Below, in pieces: positions 8,110 to 16,106 of a stretch of DNA of 47,963 nucleotides. The position numbers and the translations under genes are program-made. The notes beneath the pieces are model-generated. The model searched no databases and was not told the origin of the DNA. It worked only from the letters and a program-made list of their open reading frames with translations. The first letter of the stretch is position 1, and every line of letters starts with the position of its first letter. The stretch is taken from contig JAERMQ010000005.1 in the NCBI GenBank assembly GCA_016844745.1, positions 1 to 47,963 of the forward strand, given 5' to 3'. This DNA comes from Ignavibacteria bacterium (lineage in GTDB: Bacteria > Bacteroidota > Ignavibacteria > Kapaibacteriales > UBA2268).

Positions 8110-8925
8110 TTACCTCAAAGGGAAATAACCGATATCTGAAACAACCTTCTGCCCTTCGGAACTGAGAATCCAGTCAATGAATTGCTTGACCGAACCCGTA
8201 GGTTTATTCCTTAGATACATGTATAATGACCTTGAAATAGGGTACTTGCCTGAACTAATGTTTCCCAAAGTCGGGTCAATACCGTTAACCTTACACATCT
8301 TCACACCTTTGCTATAGCCATGTCCGCCATAACCGATTCCGTTTACATCTTTTGAAACGGCATTCACCACTGCTGCGGTACCGGGTAAATTCTGGCAAGC
8401 CGGAGCATAATCCTGTCCTCCTAATACATTATCCTTGAAGTAAACATAAGTGCCGGAGTTATTTTCACGTGAGTACATTACAATCTTAGTATCATTACCG
8501 CCTACCTGTTTCCAGTTTGTAATTTGTCCGGTATAGATTTGTTTTAATTGTGCCATTGTAAGATTTGATACTCCATTAGACAAATGAAGATAGATTGTTA
8601 TACCATCTTTTGCGCAGGGAATTTCAACTCCTAATGAACCAAATCTCTCCTTTAATTTTTTAATTTCGGATTGTTTCATTGGTCTCGATGCATTGCAAAT
8701 ATCAGTAGTACCGTTGATTAAAGCGGAGATGCCTGTTCCGGAGCCTCCGCCTGTAACTTGAATTGAAACATTGCCATGTCCCGACATGAACCTTTCAGCC
8801 CACCTTTGGGATAAGATAACCATAGTATCGGAACCTTTGACGGTGATTTTTTCGGAAGCCATAAAGCCCATGAAAGCAAAAACTGCGAACAAGAGGACAG
8901 TTGAGATTATTATTTTTTTAGACAT
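8110..8925 (-). CDS. pstS: Phosphate-binding protein PstS
   Basis: The 271-residue periplasmic protein starts with a signal peptide (about residues 1-23, MSKKIIISTVLLFAVFAFMG) and continues ITVKGSDTM, then QVTGGGSGTGISALINGTTDI, the phosphate-binding signature of the PstS family. Ser, Asp and Arg ligands are visible (GSDTM, SRPM, SGTYVYF). It is short but full-length for the compact PBP_like_2 class. It captures phosphate for PstCAB. The upstream region holds a four-unit Pho box and a TAATTTTG promoter core, so its transcription is predicted to be induced by phosphate starvation. Confidence 0.92.
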   Translation of the reverse strand: MSKKIIISTVLLFAVFAFMGFMASEKITVKGSDTMVILSQRWAERFMSGHGNVSIQVTGGGSGTGISALINGTTDICNASRPMKQSEIKKLKERFGSLGVEIPCAKDGITIYLHLSNGVSNLTMAQLKQIYTGQITNWKQVGGNDTKIVMYSRENNSGTYVYFKDNVLGGQDYAPACQNLPGTAAVVNAVSKDVNGIGYGGHGYSKGVKMCKVNGIDPTLGNISSGKYPISRSLYMYLRNKPTGSVKQFIDWILSSEGQKVVSDIGYFPLR

Positions 8926-8959
8926 AATTTTAACCTTTTGGTTGTTTATAAATTATTTA

Positions 8960-9016
8960 CAAAATTAGATTTTTAGTTTTAAGATTTTATTAAGTAATTG
9001 TTAAGATTGTGTTAAG
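8960..9016 (-). promoter_or_regulatory. Predicted Pho box and promoter core of pstS
   Basis: Read on the minus strand, four 7-bp units CTTAACA (9016-9010), CTTAACA (9005-8999), CTTAATA (8994-8988) and CTTAAAA (8983-8977) are separated by exactly 4 nt, giving an 11-bp period. After a 9-nt spacer comes TAATTTTG (8967-8960), a perfect match to the Bacteroidota minus-7 consensus TAnnTTTG. This architecture of 7-bp units and 4-bp spacers next to the promoter core is that of the PhoB box in enteric bacteria, and the unit resembles cyanobacterial and Bacillus Pho boxes. The gene start is about 34 nt downstream of the core. Confidence 0.75.
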
Positions 9017-9049
9017 ATTCTTAATGTTTAAATGATTAATTCCTATCAA

Positions 9050-9180
9050 AATTGAATTTTTAGTGATAAATACATTCCAAAATCGGATTTTTGGAATGAG
9101 ATTTATCAAGGGACTACTAATTCCAAAGTTGTACTCTGGAATTAATTTTTTGGTCTTTATATTGGATTCAGGATTCATAA
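9050..9180. mobile_element. MITE-like palindromic element, copy 2 (inverted, degenerate ends)
   Basis: The core (about 9060-9145) is the reverse complement of the 34600-34685 interior, including two hairpins: one built on ATTCCAAAA/TTTTGGAAT (9074-9098) and one on AATTCCAAAG/CTCTGGAATT (9119-9144). The terminal repeats are degenerate here. It lies between the porin stop (9205) and the pstS Pho box. The 62-residue frame across it on the minus strand is not a gene. Confidence 0.6.
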
Positions 9181-9204
9181 AGAAATTATTTATAGTTTTC
9201 CCGG

Positions 9205-10494
9205 TTAGAACTTATATTGGAATCTTAATGTCATGAAATTATCAACAGGGTCGTTGGCTAAAAGGGCTTTGCCTTTTACAACATTATCGTTTGTTGTAGT
9301 TTTATTCATATCATACCATAAAGAGATTCTTACATTGCTAAAGGAATAATTATGAATACCAAATCCTAAGGTTGATACTGCCAGGTCGGCAGTATTATCA
9401 ATTTTGTCGGCGCTGATTTTTGTATTAGGATTATAAGCATCATATTTCACAGCAAACTGCCATTCATCCGATATGTTTTTTACAAGCATAGCATAAAAAC
9501 CACTGAAATCTCTCTTCCTTATTGATGTTGTTAAGGGCTTTTGAGCGGCTGTTGTTGGCTGGTCGGCATTTGAACCCATTATATATTCACCTAAGATTTT
9601 CATTCCTCCAAGAAAATCCCAATAAATCTGAGCCTCGAAACCAAACCAGTTTCTTGAAATATCATCACCTTTGTTAATTGAAGTAGTGGAGGATGATGCA
9701 GAACCAGGCATATCGCTTTCAATAGCTTTATCGGTATTTGCAACCATATTACCCATTCTTGCATGTACACCCAAATCAATGCCAAGCCCCAAATCAGTAA
9801 ATGCAAATTCTTTTGTCAATCTTGCCATATAATACAAAGGAGCTTTGTTGGAGTTGGGCCAGAACTGGCTTAAATCACCGTTATATGTATTGTTGAATCC
9901 GGCTAACTGAAGTTTGAACCAATCTTCAGGGACTATTGTAAACATGAATCCCAGGTCTCTCTCGCTTGGATATAAGGTCCTGATTACTTTTGACCTTTCC
10001 ATAGATTCTCTCTGGCTCGAAGAATATTCTACTTCATAAACAGGTCTGTTAAATACTCCTACTGTCATAGAGACATATTTGGTCCAAGGGTCAGTAAAAT
10101 TAAGATAAGCATCTTTCAACTCAAACTTCTCATTGGAGAAATCTCCTTGTACGACAAATTGTGTCATACCGGCATCATATCCGAATTTAACCCTGCTCCG
10201 GCGAATTCTGAAACGTCCCTGTACAAAATCTGTTGAGTCGTAAGGGCTCATTCCAATTCCTTTGAAAGCTTCGCTTTTCTCAAACTGGACCTGCAGATAT
10301 CCCGATATTTTTATTTTCTTCAATCCGGATACATCGGTTATTAGTTCCTTAACATTTTCTTCCATCCCATCAACCTTGCCTTTGATATCATCAATTGATA
10401 CCGGCGTTGACTCTTCATGTTCCTGAGCCTTGGTATTCGTCACCCAGAAAATCAGCGCAAAAGTTAAGATTGTAAAAGAAAATTTGTACTTCAT
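9205..10494 (-). CDS. Phosphate-selective porin (OprO/OprP family)
   Basis: The 429-residue outer-membrane protein has a signal peptide (about 1-23, cut after NTKA), a short coiled coil (about 35-60, VDGMEENVKELITDVSGLKK), and then a barrel that begins IKISGYLQVQFEKSE and ends FMTLRFQYKF, with a terminal Phe. Features such as RIRRSRVKFGYDAG, VQGDFSNEKFELKDAYLNF and VGVFNRPVYEVEYSSS fit the phosphate-selective porin family. It would let phosphate cross the outer membrane for PstS. An AAGGAG ribosome-binding site precedes the ATG. Its own Pho box lies 67 to 106 nt upstream, so it is predicted to be coregulated with pstS. Confidence 0.87.
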   Translation of the reverse strand: MKYKFSFTILTFALIFWVTNTKAQEHEESTPVSIDDIKGKVDGMEENVKELITDVSGLKKIKISGYLQVQFEKSEAFKGIGMSPYDSTDFVQGRFRIRRSRVKFGYDAGMTQFVVQGDFSNEKFELKDAYLNFTDPWTKYVSMTVGVFNRPVYEVEYSSSQRESMERSKVIRTLYPSERDLGFMFTIVPEDWFKLQLAGFNNTYNGDLSQFWPNSNKAPLYYMARLTKEFAFTDLGLGIDLGVHARMGNMVANTDKAIESDMPGSASSSTTSINKGDDISRNWFGFEAQIYWDFLGGMKILGEYIMGSNADQPTTAAQKPLTTSIRKRDFSGFYAMLVKNISDEWQFAVKYDAYNPNTKISADKIDNTADLAVSTLGFGIHNYSFSNVRISLWYDMNKTTTNDNVVKGKALLANDPVDNFMTLRFQYKF

Positions 10495-10543
10495 ATAAAC
10501 TCCTTAAAAATTAAAAAAACAATTAGTTATTCTCTATACGGTA

Positions 10544-10600
10544 CAAAATTCGGGATATAGTGTGAAGGGAATTGAAAGAATAGGTTAATGTTTTGTTAAG
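10544..10600 (-). promoter_or_regulatory. Predicted Pho box and promoter core of the porin gene
   Basis: On the minus strand the units are CTTAACA (10600-10594), ATTAACC (10589-10583), CTTTCAA (10578-10572) and CTTCACA (10567-10561), again spaced by exactly 4 nt. A 9-nt spacer leads to GAATTTTG (10551-10544), sharing AATTTTGTA with the pstS promoter at the identical distance. The middle units are weaker matches, but the fixed period, the spacer and the shared core support a second PhoB-controlled promoter. Confidence 0.7.
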
Positions 10601-10652
10601 ATTATCATCATTCAACTCAGGAGTAGTTCTACTAATGGGTAGTTCTAAAAAC

Positions 10653-10722
10653 TGTCATTCCTGCGAATGCAGGAATCTCCTGAACCGCTTCAGCAGGGGA
10701 TTCCTGCATTCGCAGGAATGAC
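10653..10722. repeat. Hairpin repeat family A, copy 2
   Basis: Perfect inverted arms of about 24 bp, starting GTCATTCCTGCGAATGCAGG, with a loop close to that of the 4186-4254 copy. The 363-nt gap 10495-10857 holds this hairpin, the porin Pho box and otherwise AT-rich DNA with no gene that I recognise. Confidence 0.85.
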
Positions 10723-10857
10723 AATTCAATGATTTTTAGAATCTCACTATAGTTTCTAATGTATGTAAATAAGAATCATCTTAATCATAAAAATCATAAA
10801 AATCAAAGTTCAGACAATTTCAACTAAATCACAGTTCAGACAATTTCTCAATTCTTC

Positions 10858-12129
10858 CTACCTCCACACAACCGCAGCATAACCAACCCAATGATGAAGA
10901 TTAGCCGGTGCCGTAGTTCCCATTCCAATACGACTCAAGTCGAGCGGCTTTCCTTCTATGCTGGTGGAATAATTAAGCAGTGAACCTGATAGCTTCACAC
11001 TCATAGCATCCTGTAAGTAATATGAAGTTAAAAGTCCCAGCGGCACTGAATACCTGCCGCACCATGTCCATTTATATTCCCTGAAATCTGATTCTTTGAC
11101 AGTACTATTAACGAAATTTTCAATTTTATCGATTGAAATATTACCGGTTAAACATGAATTAATAATGGCATGTTCATGTTCCAAAGCAAGCTTGTATCCT
11201 GATGTGTCCGTTCCGTATTGGGCGAAATTCTTGCCGCCCCAGCCTTCATCTCCATAATGAACGGCATCATTCGATATTACAATTGCAAAATCCCTTCCCC
11301 ACTCTGCATTTTCATCCCTTGCAATTTTTGTAATTGCTTTTGCTAAATAGCCAGCCATTTCTTTCATTCGGTCAAGTGTGGAATATGGCACAAGAATGCT
11401 GACAAATTCAATATTTCTATTGAAATACTGCAAGATTGATAAGATTCCTTCCACAGAATGTTCGAGAGCTTGAGCTGAATCATTGATTTGGTACATCGAT
11501 TCGGGTATTTCTGCTAATATTTTATTACGCCAATCCGAAACAGGGATACTACCAAAAGGCGCGCTCCAATGCGTGAAGTCATCGAATATCAATTTGTTTT
11601 CCAATCCGAATTGCTTGGCTTTATGGCAAACTCCAATAAAAATAATTTTTCTTGCTGTTATTTGAGATAGTAGTTGATTATACATTCCTTTCACGTATGC
11701 ATTGTCGTCATGGGGCGATATAATTAATTTGGCAGGCGCATACCCAGCTTCAGGTTCTTCCTTTTTTATCAAATTCATAAACTCATTCATCTGCCAATCT
11801 TTTGTAGCATAACCGATGGTATCAGCAAAACCTCTAATACGAGGCTGGCAGCGAGCTTCGTTAATATTTATGCAAAGAATACAAGTTAAAATAATACTAA
11901 GGAAAAAAATACTTTGTATCTTTGCGAACTTTGCGTGAAGAAAATTTTCTCGCAAAGCTCGCAAAGAAGGGAATTTTCTTTGTGGCTTTGCGTAAGAAAG
12001 AAACTCGCAAAGTCGCAAAGATGCAAAGTCGCAAATAAAAGTAATAAAGATAATTAACAACAATGCAAAGTTTCCTGAATTAGAATTTTGACTGGATTCT
12101 TCACTTCGTTCAGAATGACTTTTATACAT
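10858..12129 (-). CDS. Memo-family (AmmeMemoRadiSam system B-like) protein with repeat-derived N-terminus
   Basis: Residues about 97-423 match the MEMO1/AmmeMemoRadiSam B family: PAKLIISPHDD (His140), a central EHSVEGILSILQYFNRNIEFVSI region, IVISNDAVHYGD, and WCGRYSVPLGLL near the C-terminus. Memo proteins share the fold of extradiol dioxygenases and may bind a metal or copper; their bacterial role is unknown. The partner AMMECR1 and radical-SAM genes are not in the window. The frame starts 12 nt after the addA stop, but residues 3-15 (HSERSEESS) and about 35-72 are translations of two intergenic repeat families. A second hydrophobic stretch (73-88, FFLSIILTCILCIN) looks like the ancestral signal peptide, so the true start may be a non-ATG codon near 11915-11970. 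Confidence 0.8.
   Translation of the reverse strand: MYKSHSERSEESSQNSNSGNFALLLIIFITFICDFASLRLCEFLSYAKPQRKFPSLRALRENFLHAKFAKIQSIFFLSIILTCILCININEARCQPRIRGFADTIGYATKDWQMNEFMNLIKKEEPEAGYAPAKLIISPHDDNAYVKGMYNQLLSQITARKIIFIGVCHKAKQFGLENKLIFDDFTHWSAPFGSIPVSDWRNKILAEIPESMYQINDSAQALEHSVEGILSILQYFNRNIEFVSILVPYSTLDRMKEMAGYLAKAITKIARDENAEWGRDFAIVISNDAVHYGDEGWGGKNFAQYGTDTSGYKLALEHEHAIINSCLTGNISIDKIENFVNSTVKESDFREYKWTWCGRYSVPLGLLTSYYLQDAMSVKLSGSLLNYSTSIEGKPLDLSRIGMGTTAPANLHHWVGYAAVVWR
11913..12034. repeat. CTTTGCG/CGCAAAG repeat cluster inside the Memo reading frame
   Basis: Several direct and inverted copies of CGCAAAG (for example in 11922-11936, 11950-11968, 11981-12012 and 12025-12032) occur within about 120 bp. 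The same repeat vocabulary is seen in intergenic DNA at 33655-33883 and 36180-36230. Here it is read in frame as part of the Memo protein N-terminus. Confidence 0.75.
12092..12119. repeat. Half copy of the HSERSEESS hairpin repeat
   Basis: The 28-bp stretch matches one arm of the perfect inverted repeat at 29832-29895 with one substitution (TTCACTTCG versus TTCACTCCG). It overlaps the first codons of the Memo reading frame and gives the residues SHSERSEESS, a translation frequently produced when this repeat type is read as protein. Confidence 0.85.
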
Positions 12130-12140
12130 ATTAATTTTTT

Positions 12141-15100
12141 TTATGGGGTTTCAAAATATAAATTCTTAATCTTTTCAAAATTTTCAATCAAATATTCTTC
12201 AAACGCAATCAATTCTTCTTTACTCCAAGTAAAAGAATAGCTCCAGTCCTCATTTGTCAATCCTTTTGCGGCTAAGCGTGTAAACAAAAGGCGTGCAGTA
12301 ACGGAAGTCTGCTCCGGTGCTAATTTCATAATCAGAAAAGCATATACATTCATCTGCATTTTGTAATATTCGCCTAAGCGTATCATATCTTGCTTGGATG
12401 ATACCCGGTTTGATTTCCAATCCCATATCTCAAGATTACCATCGATATCGGGAATTAACATATCGATGCTTCCCATCAGGAAATCATCTTTAATTGGCAA
12501 ATAAAGACTGTACTCTGTTTTAGCCAATTTAAATAATTGATAATAATTTTTAATTAATTGGGTTTCGGCAATATTTTTACATTCGATAAATATTCTATCT
12601 CGAACTAAAGCAGAAATGTGGCGATTCGAATTATCGGATACACTATCGATAATAGTCTTTAAATCCTTTTCATTTATATTTCCGTTATATTCCAGCCAAT
12701 CAGGAATATGCTCCATTACGCTATGGAGAAGCGTTCCAACCAATGACCCGATTATTTCATCTTCCTCAATTTCAGTATTAATCGGAATTGAAGTCGTTTC
12801 GATTGCCTGTGCAGGGACGGCGCCGTAGATATATTTTTTGTAATACTCCATCGTATTATTTGAGTAAGCCATTAACTTGCTCGCTGAAAGAACTTCAGAT
12901 GAGACATCTCCGAATACCGGCTGAGTGTAGTCAATCAATAATTTTCTTTCAGGAGATTCACCTGCTTTACCCGTTTCATCATACTCGACATTGAAAATGA
13001 ATTCAACTTTGTAATCAATAGTTTCACCAACATTAGTTCCATTTTTATTGAATTCAAGTCTATCAGTAAAGTGAACATCCTGTTGCTCCATTAATGCCAA
13101 ATCGCTGTATTTAAGCCCTGTTCCTGCTAAAAGCATTTCTAAAAAGCCTGTAGGACGCCGGACTTTACCTTCTTTGCTGATTTTTAAACATCCTGTAACT
13201 ATCAGGCAATCTTTTGCACGAGTCATTGCAACATAAAGCAACCGCTTCTCCTCAGCCAATTCGGCAAGATGCCTTCTTAGAAGTGTCATTCTATGTAAAG
13301 GTGTATATACCCGATAGGAAAAATTATTTTCATCGTCGCTAAATACCGATACCGGGAAAGTTATACCAAAGTTCTCATCGATTTGCATCCTATCAGGGTT
13401 TTTATTTCGATAATTGGTTGCATACAGAATTACAACCGGGAATTCCAATCCCTTTGATGTATGAACGGTTAACAAATTAACGGCATTTTCATTTCCGATA
13501 GAGACTGATTCGGAATCCACAGAACCCGCTTCAGCCTGCAATTCCAATTCCCTAACAAAATCGTTTAAATTCCTGAATCCGCGACTTTCGAAATTCCTTG
13601 CCATTGTAATCAATCTCTCGATATTGGCTTCCATTCTTTTCTTTGAAGGTTCTGTAGCAATGAATGCGCTGTAAGTAGTTTCATTCACAATTTTCCGGAT
13701 GAGTTGAGCCACAGGCATTTTTAAAGCCCGTTCCTTTAATTCAATCAGGAAAGATTGAGAAATTGTAAGAACATTTCTATTGTCATCGGAATGGTATTTC
13801 CGGCAAATAGATAAATATTTTTCCCATAAATTATTTCCTTCCGGCTCGCAATAAATCTCGAAAATCAAATTATCTGAAATATCGAAAAATGGCGCCCGGA
13901 GCGTCGAAGCAAAGGCAATGTCGTCGTTTTCATTATTCAGGAACTTCAATACAGACATGAAATCCATGATTTCAACCGACTCGAAAAAGCTCGTTCCGGA
14001 ATGTAAAATGTATGGTATATCATGCTTATTCAGCGTTTGTGAAAGTTTTTCAAGCGAAGATTTTTTACGGGCTAATATTGCAATATCTTTATATTCTGGG
14101 AGAATAAATTCATCCTTCTTATTTCGTACAACCGTTTTAGTATTACCATTTATGATTTTTTTTATATCAAGAGCTACCATTTCGGCTTCATTCGGAACTT
14201 CCTCATCTTCTGTATTATTTTCAGATTCGGTTTCTACTAAATCCTGGGAATAGATTCGAGAAAGAAGAAATGCAATCTTCCCGTTTTTTTCCGCAACTGT
14301 TTCGAGATTGCGTCCGCAAATCAGCGGTTCATAAGCAACATCAAATTCGGAGCGGCTTTCGGACATAACATTACCACTCACCCTGTTGACAAATGCCGCT
14401 AAGTAAGGAAGCATACGGAAAGTGAGAGATAATTTTATTATTCCATATTTTTCATCATCGCTCTCAACTTTAATTTTTCCTCCAGGTGTATTGACAAATT
14501 CGTTTTGAGTATTGAGAAGTCTCTCATTTATCCTTCTAATTTCATCGTCTGCCTGCTTGAAAACTCTTACGTCAGCATTTCGGAATCCATAGATACTTTG
14601 CTTGGCATCACCTACAATAAAAAGATTAATATTTTTTTCAGTTATTAAGCCGCTTAATGCAGGAATAAGTCGTTTCACAATTTCGTATTGCACTTTGTTA
14701 GTATCCTGGAATTCATCAACAAGAACGAACCTTACTTTGCGAAGTATTTTAATTGCTACTTCGTCATTTCTAAGCAATTTCAAAGTTTTCACAATTAAAT
14801 CGTCAAAATCCAGACCACCAGCTTCTTCCTTTTCAATTTCAATATTATCGAAAATATCATCTGCCAAATCGATTAGCTGCAAAGCTTGTTTAACGAGATT
14901 TGAATCTTCCGCTAAGTATTCGAAAGCCTCAGATAGCTCGATAACATGCTCCCAAATCGGATTCATTGTAGCCCGGAATTCCAATTCCGAAAAATCTACT
15001 TTTAATTCATTTTTTTGAGTGAATACTTGTTCTTTAATTTGTCGAAATTGTGCGATAATTTCTTTTAAACAATTATTGTCAGCATTAGCTAATGTAGCAC

Positions 15101-15860
15101 GAACCACTTTCAGCAAAGCTTCTGTCTGCTCTTTTATGGAAATTATTTTTTCTGCTTTTGCCTTCTTCTTATTTGAGAGTTCTATTAAAGAGAATGAATA
15201 AATTAATTCCTTCAAACCATCAGCAATCATAGGAAGAATGAGCTGTCCAAGTAATGTCAGCCTGCTTTCATCTGTTAAAAGTAATGAATCACCTGAATAG
15301 AGTTTTTTTATTGATTCGAACTGTTCATAATTCGAAATAATGCCCTGCAAATACTCCTCAAGATTCTTTAAACCTAACGATTGAATTAAATTCATAGCCG
15401 CTTGTTTCGTATCTCCGTCACTATCTAAAAGACGAGCTTCGAGCGCCGATTTAATGGCATTATTCTGAATCCTCAAACGCTCTGCTGCATTCAATTCAAC
15501 GAAATTTGGATTAATGCCCGCTTCTATTGGAAAATTCCTTAGCACAGAAGAGCAAAAGCTATGAATCGTTGAAATGCGGGCGCCTGTCAAACGTTCGCGT
15601 ATTTTTTTTAGTTTAGATAGTTCAACAGAAGTTACTGCTTTTTGATTTAATTCATCGATTTCCTTTGCAACCCGCTCAAGCATTTCCGATGCAGCTTTAC
15701 GAGTAAAAGTTATAGCTATGATTTCTTCAGGGTCAACACCATCGAGTAGTAGATTCAGGTAGCGGGATACAAGCACACGGGTTTTACCGGAACCGGCATT
15801 GGCAGTTACTACGCAATGTCTTTCGGTTGATTGGGCTAACAGTTGTTCTCTCGTATCCAA
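12141..15860 (-). CDS. AddA/RecB-type UvrD helicase-nuclease
   Basis: The 1239-residue protein has superfamily 1A helicase motifs: Walker A NAGSGKTRVL (21-30), motif Ia AITFTRKAASEML, Walker B LVDEFQDTNKVQ, DAKQSIYGFRNADV, and C-terminal motifs VNLLTVHTSKGLEFPVV and EEKRLLYVAMTRAK. A RecB-like nuclease domain closes it, with GSIDMLIPD and IWDWKSNR supplying the Asp and Asp-x-Lys catalytic residues. AddA unwinds and degrades DNA ends for recombinational repair with AddB. No addB gene is adjacent, so it either sits elsewhere or this is a stand-alone helicase-nuclease. Size and domain order agree with full-length AddA. The Memo gene follows at once. Confidence 0.87.
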   Translation of the reverse strand: MDTREQLLAQSTERHCVVTANAGSGKTRVLVSRYLNLLLDGVDPEEIIAITFTRKAASEMLERVAKEIDELNQKAVTSVELSKLKKIRERLTGARISTIHSFCSSVLRNFPIEAGINPNFVELNAAERLRIQNNAIKSALEARLLDSDGDTKQAAMNLIQSLGLKNLEEYLQGIISNYEQFESIKKLYSGDSLLLTDESRLTLLGQLILPMIADGLKELIYSFSLIELSNKKKAKAEKIISIKEQTEALLKVVRATLANADNNCLKEIIAQFRQIKEQVFTQKNELKVDFSELEFRATMNPIWEHVIELSEAFEYLAEDSNLVKQALQLIDLADDIFDNIEIEKEEAGGLDFDDLIVKTLKLLRNDEVAIKILRKVRFVLVDEFQDTNKVQYEIVKRLIPALSGLITEKNINLFIVGDAKQSIYGFRNADVRVFKQADDEIRRINERLLNTQNEFVNTPGGKIKVESDDEKYGIIKLSLTFRMLPYLAAFVNRVSGNVMSESRSEFDVAYEPLICGRNLETVAEKNGKIAFLLSRIYSQDLVETESENNTEDEEVPNEAEMVALDIKKIINGNTKTVVRNKKDEFILPEYKDIAILARKKSSLEKLSQTLNKHDIPYILHSGTSFFESVEIMDFMSVLKFLNNENDDIAFASTLRAPFFDISDNLIFEIYCEPEGNNLWEKYLSICRKYHSDDNRNVLTISQSFLIELKERALKMPVAQLIRKIVNETTYSAFIATEPSKKRMEANIERLITMARNFESRGFRNLNDFVRELELQAEAGSVDSESVSIGNENAVNLLTVHTSKGLEFPVVILYATNYRNKNPDRMQIDENFGITFPVSVFSDDENNFSYRVYTPLHRMTLLRRHLAELAEEKRLLYVAMTRAKDCLIVTGCLKISKEGKVRRPTGFLEMLLAGTGLKYSDLALMEQQDVHFTDRLEFNKNGTNVGETIDYKVEFIFNVEYDETGKAGESPERKLLIDYTQPVFGDVSSEVLSASKLMAYSNNTMEYYKKYIYGAVPAQAIETTSIPINTEIEEDEIIGSLVGTLLHSVMEHIPDWLEYNGNINEKDLKTIIDSVSDNSNRHISALVRDRIFIECKNIAETQLIKNYYQLFKLAKTEYSLYLPIKDDFLMGSIDMLIPDIDGNLEIWDWKSNRVSSKQDMIRLGEYYKMQMNVYAFLIMKLAPEQTSVTARLLFTRLAAKGLTNEDWSYSFTWSKEELIAFEEYLIENFEKIKNLYFETP

Positions 15861-16006
15861 TATTTTATATTTGTATATCGATAAATAATTTTATGTAAAT
15901 TAATATTTTTTGTTCAAACAAATTTTAAATAATCGGTTTTGCCCCAAAAGCGAGTTTTGAAACCCGTTACTCTTAATGCTTAGTGGCATAATCACGGATA
16001 AAAAGA

Positions 16007-16087
16007 AAGAGAAACCCCCTAACCCCCCTTTGAAAAAGGGGGACTAAAAATTCCCCCTTTTTCAAAGGGGGTTAGGGGGTTTCTCTT
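16007..16087. repeat. Hairpin repeat family B, copy 3
   Basis: Arms AAGAGAAACCCCCTAACCCC and GGGTTAGGGGGTTTCTCTT (extended inward by CTTTGAAAAAGGGGG-type sequence) give a stem of about 36 bp with one bulge and a short AT loop. It ends 19 nt before the start of the ROK kinase gene, so the structure sits in or next to the leader. The rest of 15861-16006 is AT-rich and shows nothing that I recognise. Confidence 0.85.
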
Positions 16088-16106
16088 GATTCAAAAAGGA
16101 TGAAAT

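Noticed and set aside
8990..9178. A 62-codon frame upstream of pstS on the minus strand
   Set aside because: It is a translation of the MITE-like element and part of the Pho box.
14602..15018. A 138-codon plus-strand frame inside the addA gene
   Set aside because: The serine- and phenylalanine-rich translation is typical of an antisense shadow, and addA is continuous across it.
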